Below, piece after piece: positions 17,057 through 26,765 of a stretch of DNA of 64,000 bases (the first letter of the stretch is position 1; each line of letters begins with the position of its first letter). The notes below the pieces were generated by a model. It was given only the letters and a program-made list of their open reading frames with translations, was not told the origin of the DNA and did no database searches. Position numbers and translations under genes: made by a program. This DNA is from Pelagibacterium sp. 26DY04 (GTDB lineage Bacteria; Pseudomonadota; Alphaproteobacteria; Rhizobiales; Devosiaceae). The DNA is taken from contig NZ_CP101731.1 of NCBI RefSeq assembly GCF_031202305.1, forward strand, positions 3,536,501 through 3,600,500, read 5' to 3'.

Positions 17057-20000
17057 TCATTCAATCCGGATCAGCAGATCCTTGGCATCGATCTGGTCGC
17101 CAGGCCTGACCAACACCTCGGCGACAACGCCCGCCACTTCCGCATGGAGGGCGGTTTCCATTTTCATCGCTTCGATCGAAAGCAATACGTCGCCCGCTTC
17201 GATCTTCTGGCCTGCCTGCACCGCCAGCGTCGAGATGACGCCGGGCATGGGCGCACCGATCTGCTTGGGATCGCCCTGGGTGGCCTTGGGTCGCACGACG
17301 ATCTCGCCGGCCTTGAGCCTGTCGGGCACCGAGACCGAGCGGGGCTGGCCGTTGAGATCGAAGAACACCCGGACCATGCCCTTTTCGTTGGCCTCGGACT
17401 GGCCGAGGAACTGGACCACCATGGTCTTGCCCTTCTCAAGATCGACCATGATCTCGTCGGCCGGCGCGAGGCCGTAGAAATAGACCGGCGTGGGCAGCAC
17501 CTCGGTCGGACCGTAAAGCTCCTGCGCCTTGGCGAATTCCACGAACACCTTGGGATACATGAGGTAAGAGGCAAGACGGAAATCGTCGATGGGCATTCCC
17601 GCCGCTTCCTCGGCCTTCTTGCGTTCCGCTTCCAGATCGGCCGGCGCGAGATAGGAGCCGGGACGCTCGGACATCGGCGTGCGGCCCTTCAAGACCTTCT
17701 TCTGCAGCGCCTCGGGAAAGCCGCCTGGCGGCTGGCCGAGATCGCCGGCAAAGAACCCGACAACGGAATCGGGAAAGGCGATTTCCTTGTCGGGATTTTC
17801 CACATCGGCGCGGGTGAGGCCCGAGGAGACCATGGCCAGCGCCATGTCACCCACCACCTTGGAGCTTGGCGTGACCTTTACAATATCGCCAAACATCTGG
17901 TTGACGTCGGCATAGGTCTGGGCGACCTCGTGCCAGCGCGTCTCCAGCCCCATCGAGCGGGCCTGTTCCTTGAGATTGGTGAACTGGCCGCCGGGCATTT
18001 CGTGAAGATAGACCTCCGAAGCCCCGCCCTTCAAATCTGATTCGAAGGCCCGATATTGGGTGCGCACCGCTTCCCAGTAGAAGGAGATTTCGCGGATCGC
18101 CTTTGCATCGAGTTCGGGATCGCGCTCCCCGCCCTTCAGCGCCGCCACCAGCGAACCGAGCGTCGGCTGGCTGGTCGTGCCCGAAAACGAATCCATTGCC
18201 GCGTCCACCGCATCGACGCCCGCTTCGCAGGCGGCCAGCACCGTTGCAGCGGCAGCACCCGAGGTGTCGTGGGTGTGGAAGTGGATCGGCAGGCCGATTT
18301 CTTCCTTGAGCGTTCCGATGAGCTTTTTGGCCGCCGCCGGTTTCATCAGCCCGGCCATGTCCTTGATGCCCAGCACCTGGGCGCCGGCAGCTTCGAGTTC
18401 CTTGGCCAGACCGACATAATATTTGAGGTCGTACTTGGCCCGATCGGGGTCGAGCATGTCGCCCGTGTAGCAGACCACGCCCTCGCACACCTTGCCGCTT
18501 TCGATCACCGCGTCCATGGAAACGCGCATGTTCTCGACCCAGTTGAGGCAGTCAAAGACACGGAAAATATCGATTCCGCCTTCGGCGGCCTTTTTCACGA
18601 AGAACCGCACCACATTGTCAGGATAGTTGGTGTAGCCCACCCCATTGGCGCCGCGCAGCAGCATCTGTGTTAAAATGTTGGGCGCGCCCTCACGAATTCT
18701 GGCCAGCCGCTCCCACGGGTCTTCGTTCAGAAACCGCATGGAGACGTCAAAGGTCGCCCCGCCCCAGCATTCGAGCGAAAAGAGGTTCGGCAGACCGCGC
18801 GAATAGGCCCGCGCGATCCTGTCCATGTCGAAGGTGCGCATGCGGGTGGCCAGCAGGCTCTGATGTCCGTCACGCATGGTGGTGTCGGTAAAGAGCACCC
18901 GGCTTTGCGCCTTCATCCACTCGGCCAGACCCTTTGCGCCATCGCGCTCGAGAACCTGCCGACTCCCTTCAACGGCCGCAAGCGCCGGGTAGTCCGGGAC
19001 CACCGGCTCGGCTGCGTTGGCCGGCGGCTTCGGCCGGTCGCGCACCTCGGGATGCCCATTGACGGTGACGTCGGCGATATAGGTCAGAAGCTTTGTTGCC
19101 CTGTCCTTGCGCCGCTCGATATCGAACAATTCCGGCGTCGTGTCGATGAACCGGGTGGTGTAAGTGTTATCGCGGAATTTGGGGTGCGAGATGATGTTTT
19201 CGAGGAAGGCGAGATTGGTCGACACCCCACGGATGCGGAACTCGCGCAACGCACGGTCCATGCGCGCAATGGCTTCCTCGGGCGTCGGCGCCCAGCAGGT
19301 CACCTTTTCGAGCAGCGGATCGTAATAACGGGTGATCACCGCTCCGGAATAGGCGGTGCCGCCATCGAGCCGCACACCGAACCCCGTCGCCCCGCGATAG
19401 GCGGTGATGCGGCCATAATCGGGGATGAAATTTTCTTCCGGGTCTTCGGTCGTGACCCGGCATTGCAGCGCGTGCCCGTGAAGCGCGATGTACTCCTGTT
19501 TCGGCACACCCGATTCCGGAGTGCCGATGACTGCCCCGTCCATTACATGGATCTGCGCCTTGACGATATCGATGCCGGTCACCTCCTCGGTGACCGTATG
19601 CTCGACCTGAATGCGCGGATTGACCTCGATGAAATAGAATTCATCGGTCTCGGCATCCATCAGGAATTCGACGGTTCCCGCGCAGCGATAATTCGCAGCC
19701 TTGCCCAGCCGTAGTGCGGCATCGGTCAAGGCCTTGCGGGTCGCATCGTTTAGGTATGGCGCAGGGGCGCGCTCGACCACCTTCTGATTGCGGCGCTGAA
19801 CCGAGCAGTCGCGCTCAAAAAGATGGACGAGATTGCCGTGATCGTCGCCGAGCAACTGCACTTCGACGTGGCGCGCCTTTTCGACCAGCTTTTCGAGGTA
19901 CATCTCGTCCTTGCCGAACGCAGCCTTGGCCTCGCGCTTACCCTCTGAAACCTCGTTGCGAAGCTGCTTGGGATCGGTGATGCGCCGCATGCCGCGCCCG

Positions 20001-20497
20001 CCACCGCCCCAGCTTGCCTTGAGCATCAGCGGATAGCCGATCGCCTCGGCCATCTTCTCGACCTCGTCGAGATCGTCGGGCAAAGGTTCGGTGGCCGGAA
20101 CCACCGGCACGCCTGCCTTGATCGCCATGTTGCGCGCCGCGACCTTGTTGCCCAGGTCACGCATGGTCTGCGCCTTGGGCCCGATGAAGGTGATCCCCGC
20201 ATCGGCGCACGCATCGGCAAATTCAGGGCTCTCCGAAAGCAACCCATAGCCTGGATGGATGGCATCAGCTCCCGAAATCCGGGCCACGCGGATATATTCG
20301 TCGATCTGGAGATAGGCTTCGACCGGTCCCTTGCCCTGTCCGATCAGATAGGCTTCGTCCGCCTTGAACCGATGCAGTGCCAGCTTGTCCTCTTCGGCAA
20401 ACACCGCCACCGTTTTGAGCCCCAACTCGTTGGCGGCCCGAAACACGCGGATCGCGATCTCGGAGCGGTTGGCGACCAGAATCTTGGAAATGGGCAT
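17057..20497 (-). CDS. pyc: Pyruvate carboxylase
   Basis: 1146 residues, full length. Order: biotin carboxylase domain (1-450; KILVANRSEIAIRVFRAA start, GGGGRGMR ATP-grasp loop), carboxyltransferase TIM barrel (about 530-830; FTDTTMRDGHQSL start), allosteric/tetramerisation region, and C-terminal biotinyl domain with AMKM, whose lysine carries biotin. It makes oxaloacetate from pyruvate and bicarbonate to refill the TCA cycle. The ATG at 20497 gives the usual N terminus. It stands alone. No truncation was seen. Confidence 0.97.
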   Translation of the reverse strand: MPISKILVANRSEIAIRVFRAANELGLKTVAVFAEEDKLALHRFKADEAYLIGQGKGPVEAYLQIDEYIRVARISGADAIHPGYGLLSESPEFADACADAGITFIGPKAQTMRDLGNKVAARNMAIKAGVPVVPATEPLPDDLDEVEKMAEAIGYPLMLKASWGGGGRGMRRITDPKQLRNEVSEGKREAKAAFGKDEMYLEKLVEKARHVEVQLLGDDHGNLVHLFERDCSVQRRNQKVVERAPAPYLNDATRKALTDAALRLGKAANYRCAGTVEFLMDAETDEFYFIEVNPRIQVEHTVTEEVTGIDIVKAQIHVMDGAVIGTPESGVPKQEYIALHGHALQCRVTTEDPEENFIPDYGRITAYRGATGFGVRLDGGTAYSGAVITRYYDPLLEKVTCWAPTPEEAIARMDRALREFRIRGVSTNLAFLENIISHPKFRDNTYTTRFIDTTPELFDIERRKDRATKLLTYIADVTVNGHPEVRDRPKPPANAAEPVVPDYPALAAVEGSRQVLERDGAKGLAEWMKAQSRVLFTDTTMRDGHQSLLATRMRTFDMDRIARAYSRGLPNLFSLECWGGATFDVSMRFLNEDPWERLARIREGAPNILTQMLLRGANGVGYTNYPDNVVRFFVKKAAEGGIDIFRVFDCLNWVENMRVSMDAVIESGKVCEGVVCYTGDMLDPDRAKYDLKYYVGLAKELEAAGAQVLGIKDMAGLMKPAAAKKLIGTLKEEIGLPIHFHTHDTSGAAAATVLAACEAGVDAVDAAMDSFSGTTSQPTLGSLVAALKGGERDPELDAKAIREISFYWEAVRTQYRAFESDLKGGASEVYLHEMPGGQFTNLKEQARSMGLETRWHEVAQTYADVNQMFGDIVKVTPSSKVVGDMALAMVSSGLTRADVENPDKEIAFPDSVVGFFAGDLGQPPGGFPEALQKKVLKGRTPMSERPGSYLAPADLEAERKKAEEAAGMPIDDFRLASYLMYPKVFVEFAKAQELYGPTEVLPTPVYFYGLAPADEIMVDLEKGKTMVVQFLGQSEANEKGMVRVFFDLNGQPRSVSVPDRLKAGEIVVRPKATQGDPKQIGAPMPGVISTLAVQAGQKIEAGDVLLSIEAMKMETALHAEVAGVVAEVLVRPGDQIDAKDLLIRIE

Positions 20498-20639
20498 GGA
20501 TTGAGACCCCTTGGTGTGCCTTGGAAACGGAGGGCGCATTGCGCCCTCGGCATGCGTCGTCGCAACCCGGGATGCCGGCCCGGGACAAAATCTCCGCCCT
20601 GAAGTCTCCCGCTTGCGGGCGAGACGCTGCGCGCGGAGA

Positions 20640-21062
20640 TCAGGACAGGGGTTTGTCCAGATGCGCGGCGAGGTGGCTCATGTCGTAGCCCGCCTTGGCG
20701 GCGGAATCGATAATCGCATCCGCCCTCTCCTTGCCGGCCTGGCTCAAGGCCCAAAGGGTGGTCGAGCGGGTGCCCGAGCGGCAGAAGGCAAAGACCGGCC
20801 CATCGCTTTCTTCGAGCGCGGCGCTGGTTGCGGCTACCATTTCGGGGGTAACGCCTTCGCGGCCCATGGGGATTTCATAATAGCCAAGGCCTGCCGCGCG
20901 TGCCGCCTCTCCGATTTCAGCGCTTGAAGGCTGATCCGGCGCTTCGCCATCGGGGCGGTTGTTGATGATCGAAACAAAGCCCGCTTGTTTGATGGTCTGG
21001 ACGTCCTCGGGCTGGATCTGTCCCGAAACGCTCATGCGGTCATTGATCTTCTTGATATCCAA
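20640..21062 (-). CDS. TIGR01244 family protein (DUF442, phosphatase/sulfurtransferase-like)
   Basis: 140 residues. VSGQIQPEDVQTIKQAGF and INNRPDGEAPDQP are the family opening. FAFCRSGTRST is a Cx5R-type loop as in dual-specificity phosphatases and rhodaneses. The same domain occurs fused to beta-lactamase folds in persulfide-handling proteins (Blh/BigR type), so a role in sulfide or persulfide metabolism is possible. No metallo-beta-lactamase partner is near. It lies 142 bases upstream of pyc on the same strand. Confidence 0.82.
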   Translation of the reverse strand: MDIKKINDRMSVSGQIQPEDVQTIKQAGFVSIINNRPDGEAPDQPSSAEIGEAARAAGLGYYEIPMGREGVTPEMVAATSAALEESDGPVFAFCRSGTRSTTLWALSQAGKERADAIIDSAAKAGYDMSHLAAHLDKPLS

Positions 21063-21168
21063 AACCTGTCTCCAGCAGCAAGGAATGGCGGGCTCGAGCC
21101 CTTGGGACGCGCCTCACATGCCTGTCTTATAGCCATCAAGTCAGGGATCGCGCAACAAGGCGCCGAGG

Positions 21169-22698
21169 CTAGGCTGCCACAGTCACCTGGCCGTTGCGCG
21201 CTTCGATCGCGTCGAGCGGTTCGGGGCGGCCCAATAGGTAGCCCTGGAACGCGGTGCAGCCGAGTTCAACCAGAACCGCGTGCTGCTCGGGGGTTTCTAT
21301 GCCTTCGGCGACGACCATCACCCCAAGGCTTGCCGCAATGCGGCAGATCGACTGCACGATCATCGAATCTACGGGGCGCGAGGTGATCTCGGCCACATAG
21401 GCCCTGTCGATCTTGAGGATATCGAAGGAGAGATCGCGCAAATAGCCGAGGCTGGCATGGCCGGCGCCGAAATCGTCCACGGCAATCCTCACACCCAAGG
21501 CGCGCAGGAATTCGAGGTTCTTGCGCTCGGCCGAATTCTTCTGCAGCGGCACTGTTTCAGTGATTTCAACAATGAAGCTTTCACCCGACAGCCCGGCGGC
21601 GGCGAGTTCGTCGGCGAAGTGAGCGGCATAATCGGGATTGCGCAATTCGGCGGCCGAAACGTTGATGGCGACGGCGGGCACGCCCAGGCGCGGAAAATCG
21701 GCGCAAGCTCTGCGCAGCACCCATTGGCCGAGCTTTGCAATGAGGTCCGATTGCTCGGCGATCGGCACGAACGCGGCCGGCGAAATCATGCCACGCACCG
21801 AATGGCGCCAGCGAACCAGAGCCTCCACCGATTTGAGCGCCCCGTCGGCGGTCTGAACGGGCTGATAGTAGAGTTCGAGCTCTTCCATCAAAATTGCCGC
21901 GCGCAGTTCGCGCTCAATGAAACGCTGGTAGCGCTCCTCGGTCAAAAGCTCGCGCTCGAAAGCGACGACGGTACCCCGGCCGTTGTTCTTGCCCTTGTAG
22001 AGCGCCAGATCGGCCTTGGAGATCAGCGTATCGGCGTCACCCGCATCTTCGGGGGCAACGGCAATCCCCAGGGTTGCCGAAAGCCGCATGTCGCGTCCGG
22101 CGAGCGGGCGGGGGCGGTCGAGCTCCTCGAGCAAGCGGTCTCCAAGGCGCTTCAAAGCGGCTTTAGAGTTGATGCCGGGCAGAGCGAGCGCGAACTCGTC
22201 GCCCCCCAGCCGCCCGATCACGGCGCCGGGCACCAGCTCCTCGAGTGTGCGGACTAGACGCACGAGCGCCTGGTCACCGGCGGCATGGCCATTGCCGTCA
22301 TTGATGGTTTTGAGATGGTCCATATCCACCTGCACATAGGCGACAGGCATGCGGTCGGATTGACGCACGAATTCGCGCAATCGATCGAGAAAGTATTTGC
22401 GTGTGAAGACCCCGGTCAGGGCGTCCCGGTTGAGCGAAGCCAAAAGGTCCCGGCGCCGATCTTCAGCCAAGACCAAAGCGCGGCGGAGCGAAAAATATCC
22501 CATGACCACGATGACCAGCAGCGCTACCCCGGCCAGGGCGGCGGTCGAAAGGGCGAGAAAGGCATTGTCTTGGCCCAGCGCGATGCCGATCAGTCCCACC
22601 CCCGCCGCACCGATGACCGCGGTAGCGACGATGCCGGCGGCAACAGCCGAACCACGGTAAACGGTGAGGATGTTTGTAAGCGAAAGTTCGGTGCGCAT
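21169..22698 (-). CDS. Membrane GGDEF-EAL protein (c-di-GMP synthase/phosphodiesterase)
   Basis: 509 residues. Two transmembrane helices (about 18-42 and 47-70) with almost no periplasmic loop, then GGDEF (motif at 165-169, intact) and EAL (EAL at 292-294, in VEALVRW). EITETV and DDFGAGHASLGY hold further metal-binding residues of an active phosphodiesterase. No RxxD inhibitory site precedes GGDEF. Both activities are possible and the net direction is unknown. There is no obvious sensory domain, though the membrane hairpin may sense the membrane or a partner. The upstream gene on the same strand is an orphan binding protein. Confidence 0.9.
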   Translation of the reverse strand: MRTELSLTNILTVYRGSAVAAGIVATAVIGAAGVGLIGIALGQDNAFLALSTAALAGVALLVIVVMGYFSLRRALVLAEDRRRDLLASLNRDALTGVFTRKYFLDRLREFVRQSDRMPVAYVQVDMDHLKTINDGNGHAAGDQALVRLVRTLEELVPGAVIGRLGGDEFALALPGINSKAALKRLGDRLLEELDRPRPLAGRDMRLSATLGIAVAPEDAGDADTLISKADLALYKGKNNGRGTVVAFERELLTEERYQRFIERELRAAILMEELELYYQPVQTADGALKSVEALVRWRHSVRGMISPAAFVPIAEQSDLIAKLGQWVLRRACADFPRLGVPAVAINVSAAELRNPDYAAHFADELAAAGLSGESFIVEITETVPLQKNSAERKNLEFLRALGVRIAVDDFGAGHASLGYLRDLSFDILKIDRAYVAEITSRPVDSMIVQSICRIAASLGVMVVAEGIETPEQHAVLVELGCTAFQGYLLGRPEPLDAIEARNGQVTVAA

Positions 22699-22890
22699 GG
22701 ACGTCGATCCGTTCTGGGTCGACCGAACCTATTGTGCCACGCTTTAACGTGCCGTGAATTTTGCCAAAATAATTAATGAGATCAACATTATACCGTCAGA
22801 ACGCACGGCGCCCGCGCCGACGTTGTCGTCCCGTTTTATTACAGCCATGCGACAGCGGGCAGGATGTCGCAGCTTATGGTTGCCGAACAC

Positions 22891-23958
22891 TTATTCGATC
22901 GCGTCCCGAGGCACGCCTTCCGCCTGCGCATCCTCGCCTACCCATTGGCGCCAGATATCGCCGCCTGTGATAAGGAAATGCTGGGCGACGGCTTCGGCGC
23001 TCGCTTCCTCCTCGGCCTGCCAGGCCAAAAGTCCATTCATTTCCGAAATCGGCATCGAAGCGCGCGCCAGATAATCGGCGACGTCGGGTACATCGGTGAA
23101 AACCCACTCGGCTACCGCGATCACCACGGTATCGGGCGCAAAGCCGGAATTACCGAACGGCACGCAATCGCGGATCGCCATGCATTGGGCGTGGCCCGGA
23201 TCGAACCCGCCCATGTCCAGCGGCACGAGATCAAGCCGATCGATCAGCGCGTTGGGCTGCCAGTAATAGGTCAGGACCGGCTCTCTGCGGGATACCGCCT
23301 GTGTGAGCGCCGCATCCATGGCGAAACGGTCCTCAGGCTCGACGACATCGAACCGCTCATCAAGCCCCAGCCCGGCCGCCATGTTCCTGTTGATGATGGC
23401 GCAGGCCCAATCGGCAGGGCAGGACAAAAGTTCGGCCCGCTCATGGCCCTCGGGAACGAACACCTGCCAATGATCGAGGATATCGTCGGTGCCTTCGAGC
23501 CCCGGATTGCTCTCCAGCACATAGGCAGGGACGAACCAGGCCTCCAGCGGTCCCTCGGCAAAGCTGGGCGCCGCCGCCCGGGCGCTAGCCGCCTGCATGG
23601 CGCCGTTCCAAACCTCGGCCTGACGGGAAACCCACAATTCAGGCGCCACGGCGGGTTGTTGCGTCGTCGCCATTGACGACAGCGTCGCTTCGGGCTCCCC
23701 CGGCACCAGCCGCACCGTGCAGCCGAACTCCGTCCTCAGGATCGTTGCGTGGATATTGGCAAGGATGGCGGCGGACGGCCAACCCATTTCCGCAATCGTG
23801 ATTTCCTCGGTGCCGCAGGGCGCCGGTTCTCCCTCCGGCGGCCCCGATGGCGCCTCTTGGCCTGGCGCGACAGGATCGAGCACCTGAAATTGCGCCGCAG
23901 CCGGGGTGGCGCTCAGCGCTACCAAGGCGACAACGACACGGGCGGCATCGATACGCAT
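22891..23958 (-). CDS. Glycine betaine/choline-type ABC transporter substrate-binding protein (orphan)
   Basis: 355 residues. A signal peptide ends near TPAAAQ. The mature part looks like a type II (ProX/OpuAC) binding domain: EITIAEMGWPSAAILANIHATIL opens it, and VLTYYWQPNALIDRLDLVPLD is the family segment with aromatic residues that cage quaternary ammonium groups. No permease or ATPase gene is adjacent, so it works with a distant transporter or as a sensor. The ATG at 23958 opens the signal peptide. A GGDEF-EAL gene follows 192 bases downstream on the same strand. Confidence 0.8.
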   Translation of the reverse strand: MRIDAARVVVALVALSATPAAAQFQVLDPVAPGQEAPSGPPEGEPAPCGTEEITIAEMGWPSAAILANIHATILRTEFGCTVRLVPGEPEATLSSMATTQQPAVAPELWVSRQAEVWNGAMQAASARAAAPSFAEGPLEAWFVPAYVLESNPGLEGTDDILDHWQVFVPEGHERAELLSCPADWACAIINRNMAAGLGLDERFDVVEPEDRFAMDAALTQAVSRREPVLTYYWQPNALIDRLDLVPLDMGGFDPGHAQCMAIRDCVPFGNSGFAPDTVVIAVAEWVFTDVPDVADYLARASMPISEMNGLLAWQAEEEASAEAVAQHFLITGGDIWRQWVGEDAQAEGVPRDAIE

Positions 23959-24197
23959 GAGCCTGCGGCCTCCATTTGGCGGTTCAAACAAAAAGTCGCA
24001 AAACCAATTCCGTTAAGCAACTGGCCGGACACGAAAATTCGTTCCGAAACCTGATGACTCGGCAAATGTTCTTGTGCAATGTTACCATGTCGACGGGTTC
24101 AGCGAGTGGGCCCGTCTCAGTGGGCTGTCCGACACCAAGAGACCGCGGCGCTGCGGCACGGGACGGACGCGGCACGACCAAACATTTGAGGGATATC

Positions 24198-25406
24198 ATG
24201 CGTCACATCAAAAAGTCTTTGACCCTTGCGGTCGCTGCGAGCGTTCTCGCCGCAGCCAGCCCTGCCCTTTCGCAGGACGTTTCGATCGGTTTTCTGGGCG
24301 GTTTGACCGGCCCGATCGAATCCATGGCTCCGGGGATCGTCGCCGGCGCCCAGCTCGCGGTGGACCAGGTGAACGCCCAGGGCGGCATCCTCGATGGCGG
24401 CACGTTCGACATGATCACCGCTGACAGCGCCTGCGATGCGACCGGTGGTGCCAACGCTGCCGACCGGCTGGTCAACACCGACAATGTCACGGCCATCGTG
24501 GGCGGCCTTTGTACTGGTGAAACCATCGGTGGCGCGCAGTCTGCCGGTATTCCGGGCGGCGTGGTGATGGTTTCGCCCGCCTCGACCGCGCCTTCGCTTA
24601 CCACGCTCGAAGACAACGATCTCGTCTTCCGCACCACCCCATCCGACGCATTCCAGGGCGAAAAGCTCGCCCAGCTCCTGCTCTCCAAAGACATCCAGGA
24701 CGTCGCCCTGACCTATGTCAACAACGACTATGGCGTGGGCCTCGCCGAAGCCTTCACCGCTGCCTATGAAGCGGGCGGCGGCACCATCTCGGCCAATCTC
24801 GCCCATGAAGACCTCAAGGCCGACTATCGTGCCGAGCTGGGCAATCTCGCCTCCTCGGGCAGCGAAACGCTCGTTGTTCTCGCCTATGCCTCGTCCTCCG
24901 GCCAAACCCTGCTGCGCCAGGCCTTGGAATCGGGCAACTTCATCACCTTCGTGGGTGGCGACGGCATGGTTGGCGATGACCTGTTCACCGGCGTCGATGC
25001 TTCGGCTCTCGAAGGCATGATCATTACCCGCGCCGGCGCGTTCGAAGGTGAATCGGCTACCGTGTTCTCTGACCTCGCCACCGAAGCCGGCGTTGCCGCC
25101 GATGCGGTCTATGCTCCCCAGGCCTATGACGCCGCCTTCCTTCTCGCCCTGGCCATTGAAAAGAACGGTTCGGCTGATCGCGAAGGCCTCTCGGCCGCCC
25201 TGCGGGAAGTGGCTTCCGCTCCCGGTGAGGTGATCCTGCCCGGCGAATGGGAGAAAGCCAAGGAATTGATCGCTGCAGGCACCGACATCGACTACATGGG
25301 TGCTGGCGGCAATCTCGACTTTGACGAAGCCGGTGACATCGAAGGCGTGATCGTCGAGCTGGCCGTCCAAGGCGGCGAGTTCAACGAAGTCGGCGTCATC
25401 GAGTAA
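24198..25406 (+). CDS. livK: Branched-chain amino acid ABC transporter substrate-binding protein (LivK/LivJ)
   Basis: 402 residues. A signal peptide of about 25 residues ends SPALSQD. The mature protein is a type I periplasmic binding fold: SIGFLGGLTGPIESMAPGIVAGAQLAVDQVN is the typical start, followed by VSPASTAPSL and TYVNNDYGVGLAEAF. It captures leucine, isoleucine, valine or related amino acids. The ATG at 24198 has GAGGG six bases upstream. It converges with the permease and ATPase genes, and a strong terminator follows. Confidence 0.92.
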   Translation: MRHIKKSLTLAVAASVLAAASPALSQDVSIGFLGGLTGPIESMAPGIVAGAQLAVDQVNAQGGILDGGTFDMITADSACDATGGANAADRLVNTDNVTAIVGGLCTGETIGGAQSAGIPGGVVMVSPASTAPSLTTLEDNDLVFRTTPSDAFQGEKLAQLLLSKDIQDVALTYVNNDYGVGLAEAFTAAYEAGGGTISANLAHEDLKADYRAELGNLASSGSETLVVLAYASSSGQTLLRQALESGNFITFVGGDGMVGDDLFTGVDASALEGMIITRAGAFEGESATVFSDLATEAGVAADAVYAPQAYDAAFLLALAIEKNGSADREGLSAALREVASAPGEVILPGEWEKAKELIAAGTDIDYMGAGGNLDFDEAGDIEGVIVELAVQGGEFNEVGVIE

Positions 25407-25430
25407 TCGTTACAAAATCTCATTAAAGCG

Positions 25431-25465
25431 AAGGCCCGGGAGCATGCTCCCGGGCCTTTCCTTTT
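25431..25465 (+). terminator. Rho-independent terminator of livK
   Basis: A perfect 12-bp stem AAGGCCCGGGAG/CTCCCGGGCCTT around a CATG loop, followed by TCCTTTT. It lies 24 bases after livK; its symmetry lets it also block transcripts arriving from livM. Confidence 0.92.
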
Positions 25466-25481
25466 GGCTGGACCATTAGGC

Positions 25482-26765
25482 TCAACTCTTGCGGCTGAGA
25501 ACCTCGGGCAGCAGCCCTTGCGGCGCAAAGCGCAGCGCGATCGTAACGATCAGTCCCATCACGAAAACGCGCATCTGCACCGCGCGGCTTTCGATATCGG
25601 GAATGGCGCCCCAGCCCATGTCGGACGAGAAATTCGACAGTCCCCCGAACAATGCCTGAGCCAGGGGCTCGGACAGCATCCAGACGATATAGATGAACAG
25701 CCCACCGAACAGGGCGCCGAAATTGTTGCCGGCCCCGCCCACGATGAGCATCACCCAGATGATGAAGGTGTGGTTGATCGGCTGGTAGCTGGAGGGGTCA
25801 TAGATCTGCACGAACGAAACCAGGATCGCCCCGCCGATACCCATGAGCACCGAGCCGAAAACGAAGATCTCGAGCTGGCGGCCGGTGACGTCCTTGCCCA
25901 TTGAGCCGGCGGCGATGTAGTTGTCGCGAATGGCGCGCATCATGCGGCCCCAGGGTCCCAGATATGCCCTGTGGATCAAAAACAGCGCGATCAGAACGAC
26001 CACCACGACCACCGCCAGAAACCCGCCGCGCGCCAGGATGAAACTGGTCGTAGCATCATGTCCGGCAGCCTGATAGGCCTGCGGATTGGGCACCGGCCAG
26101 GGAATGGGCGAGACGGTCAGCGTGCCGCGCGTCAGCCATTCGAGGTTCTTGATGACCGCGCGCAGGATCTCGGCAATGCCGATGGTGGCGATGGCGAGAT
26201 AGTCGGCCCGCAGCCCCAGGCTCACCTTGCCCACCAGATAGCCGATCAGCCCGGCGAGAACGCCGCCGAACACCCAGCCGAGGAGGACCGGCAGCCCCAG
26301 TCCGCCGATCCAGCCGGCGGTGGAGGTTATGTAGCTGGCCGCCGGGTCCATCTGGCTGCGGAAGATCACATAGGCGATGAACCAGGCAAGGACGATCACC
26401 GCCCCGCGCCATTTGCCCGTGATCCCGAGCCGCTGCACGCGATGGGCGAAAAAGATCAGCACCGCTCCGATCGCCGCCGCAACCAGGGTGCGCCCGATAT
26501 GGAGCGGACCTTCGGAGGCCCAGAAGTCCATGTTGACCGGGTAGGAGATGAAGGTGACGGCAAAGCCGCCCACCATCAGCATCCCCAGGATGCCGAAATT
26601 GAACAGCCCGCCAAAGCCCCACTGAATGTTCAATCCCATGGCGATCAGCGCAAAGGCGAAGGCTTCAACCAGCAGGCGCACCGTGAACGGCGTGCCCATC
26701 AGGACACCCACCCCGACGATCAGGACGAACAGCGCCCCGAAAAGCCCGATATAGCGCGCGGTCAT
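25482..26765 (-). CDS. livM: Branched-chain amino acid ABC transporter permease LivM
   Basis: 427 residues, somewhat longer than the usual 300-420. Several transmembrane helices; GLNIQWGFGGLFNFGILGML is the family N-terminal signature, and ADYLAIATIGIAEILRAVIKN the cytoplasmic EAA-like loop contacting the ATPases. A loop of about 60 residues between helices 3 and 5 (RVQRLGITGKWRGAVIVL onward) lengthens it. It starts with ATGA overlap to livH, so translation is coupled. An upstream in-frame start would add 41 residues read through livH. Confidence 0.92.
   Translation of the reverse strand: MTARYIGLFGALFVLIVGVGVLMGTPFTVRLLVEAFAFALIAMGLNIQWGFGGLFNFGILGMLMVGGFAVTFISYPVNMDFWASEGPLHIGRTLVAAAIGAVLIFFAHRVQRLGITGKWRGAVIVLAWFIAYVIFRSQMDPAASYITSTAGWIGGLGLPVLLGWVFGGVLAGLIGYLVGKVSLGLRADYLAIATIGIAEILRAVIKNLEWLTRGTLTVSPIPWPVPNPQAYQAAGHDATTSFILARGGFLAVVVVVVLIALFLIHRAYLGPWGRMMRAIRDNYIAAGSMGKDVTGRQLEIFVFGSVLMGIGGAILVSFVQIYDPSSYQPINHTFIIWVMLIVGGAGNNFGALFGGLFIYIVWMLSEPLAQALFGGLSNFSSDMGWGAIPDIESRAVQMRVFVMGLIVTIALRFAPQGLLPEVLSRKS

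Noticed and set aside
24117..25370. Long minus-strand open frame of 417 codons
   Set aside because: It is antisense to livK, which has a signal peptide and binding-protein motifs. The product is His/Gly/Arg-rich noise.
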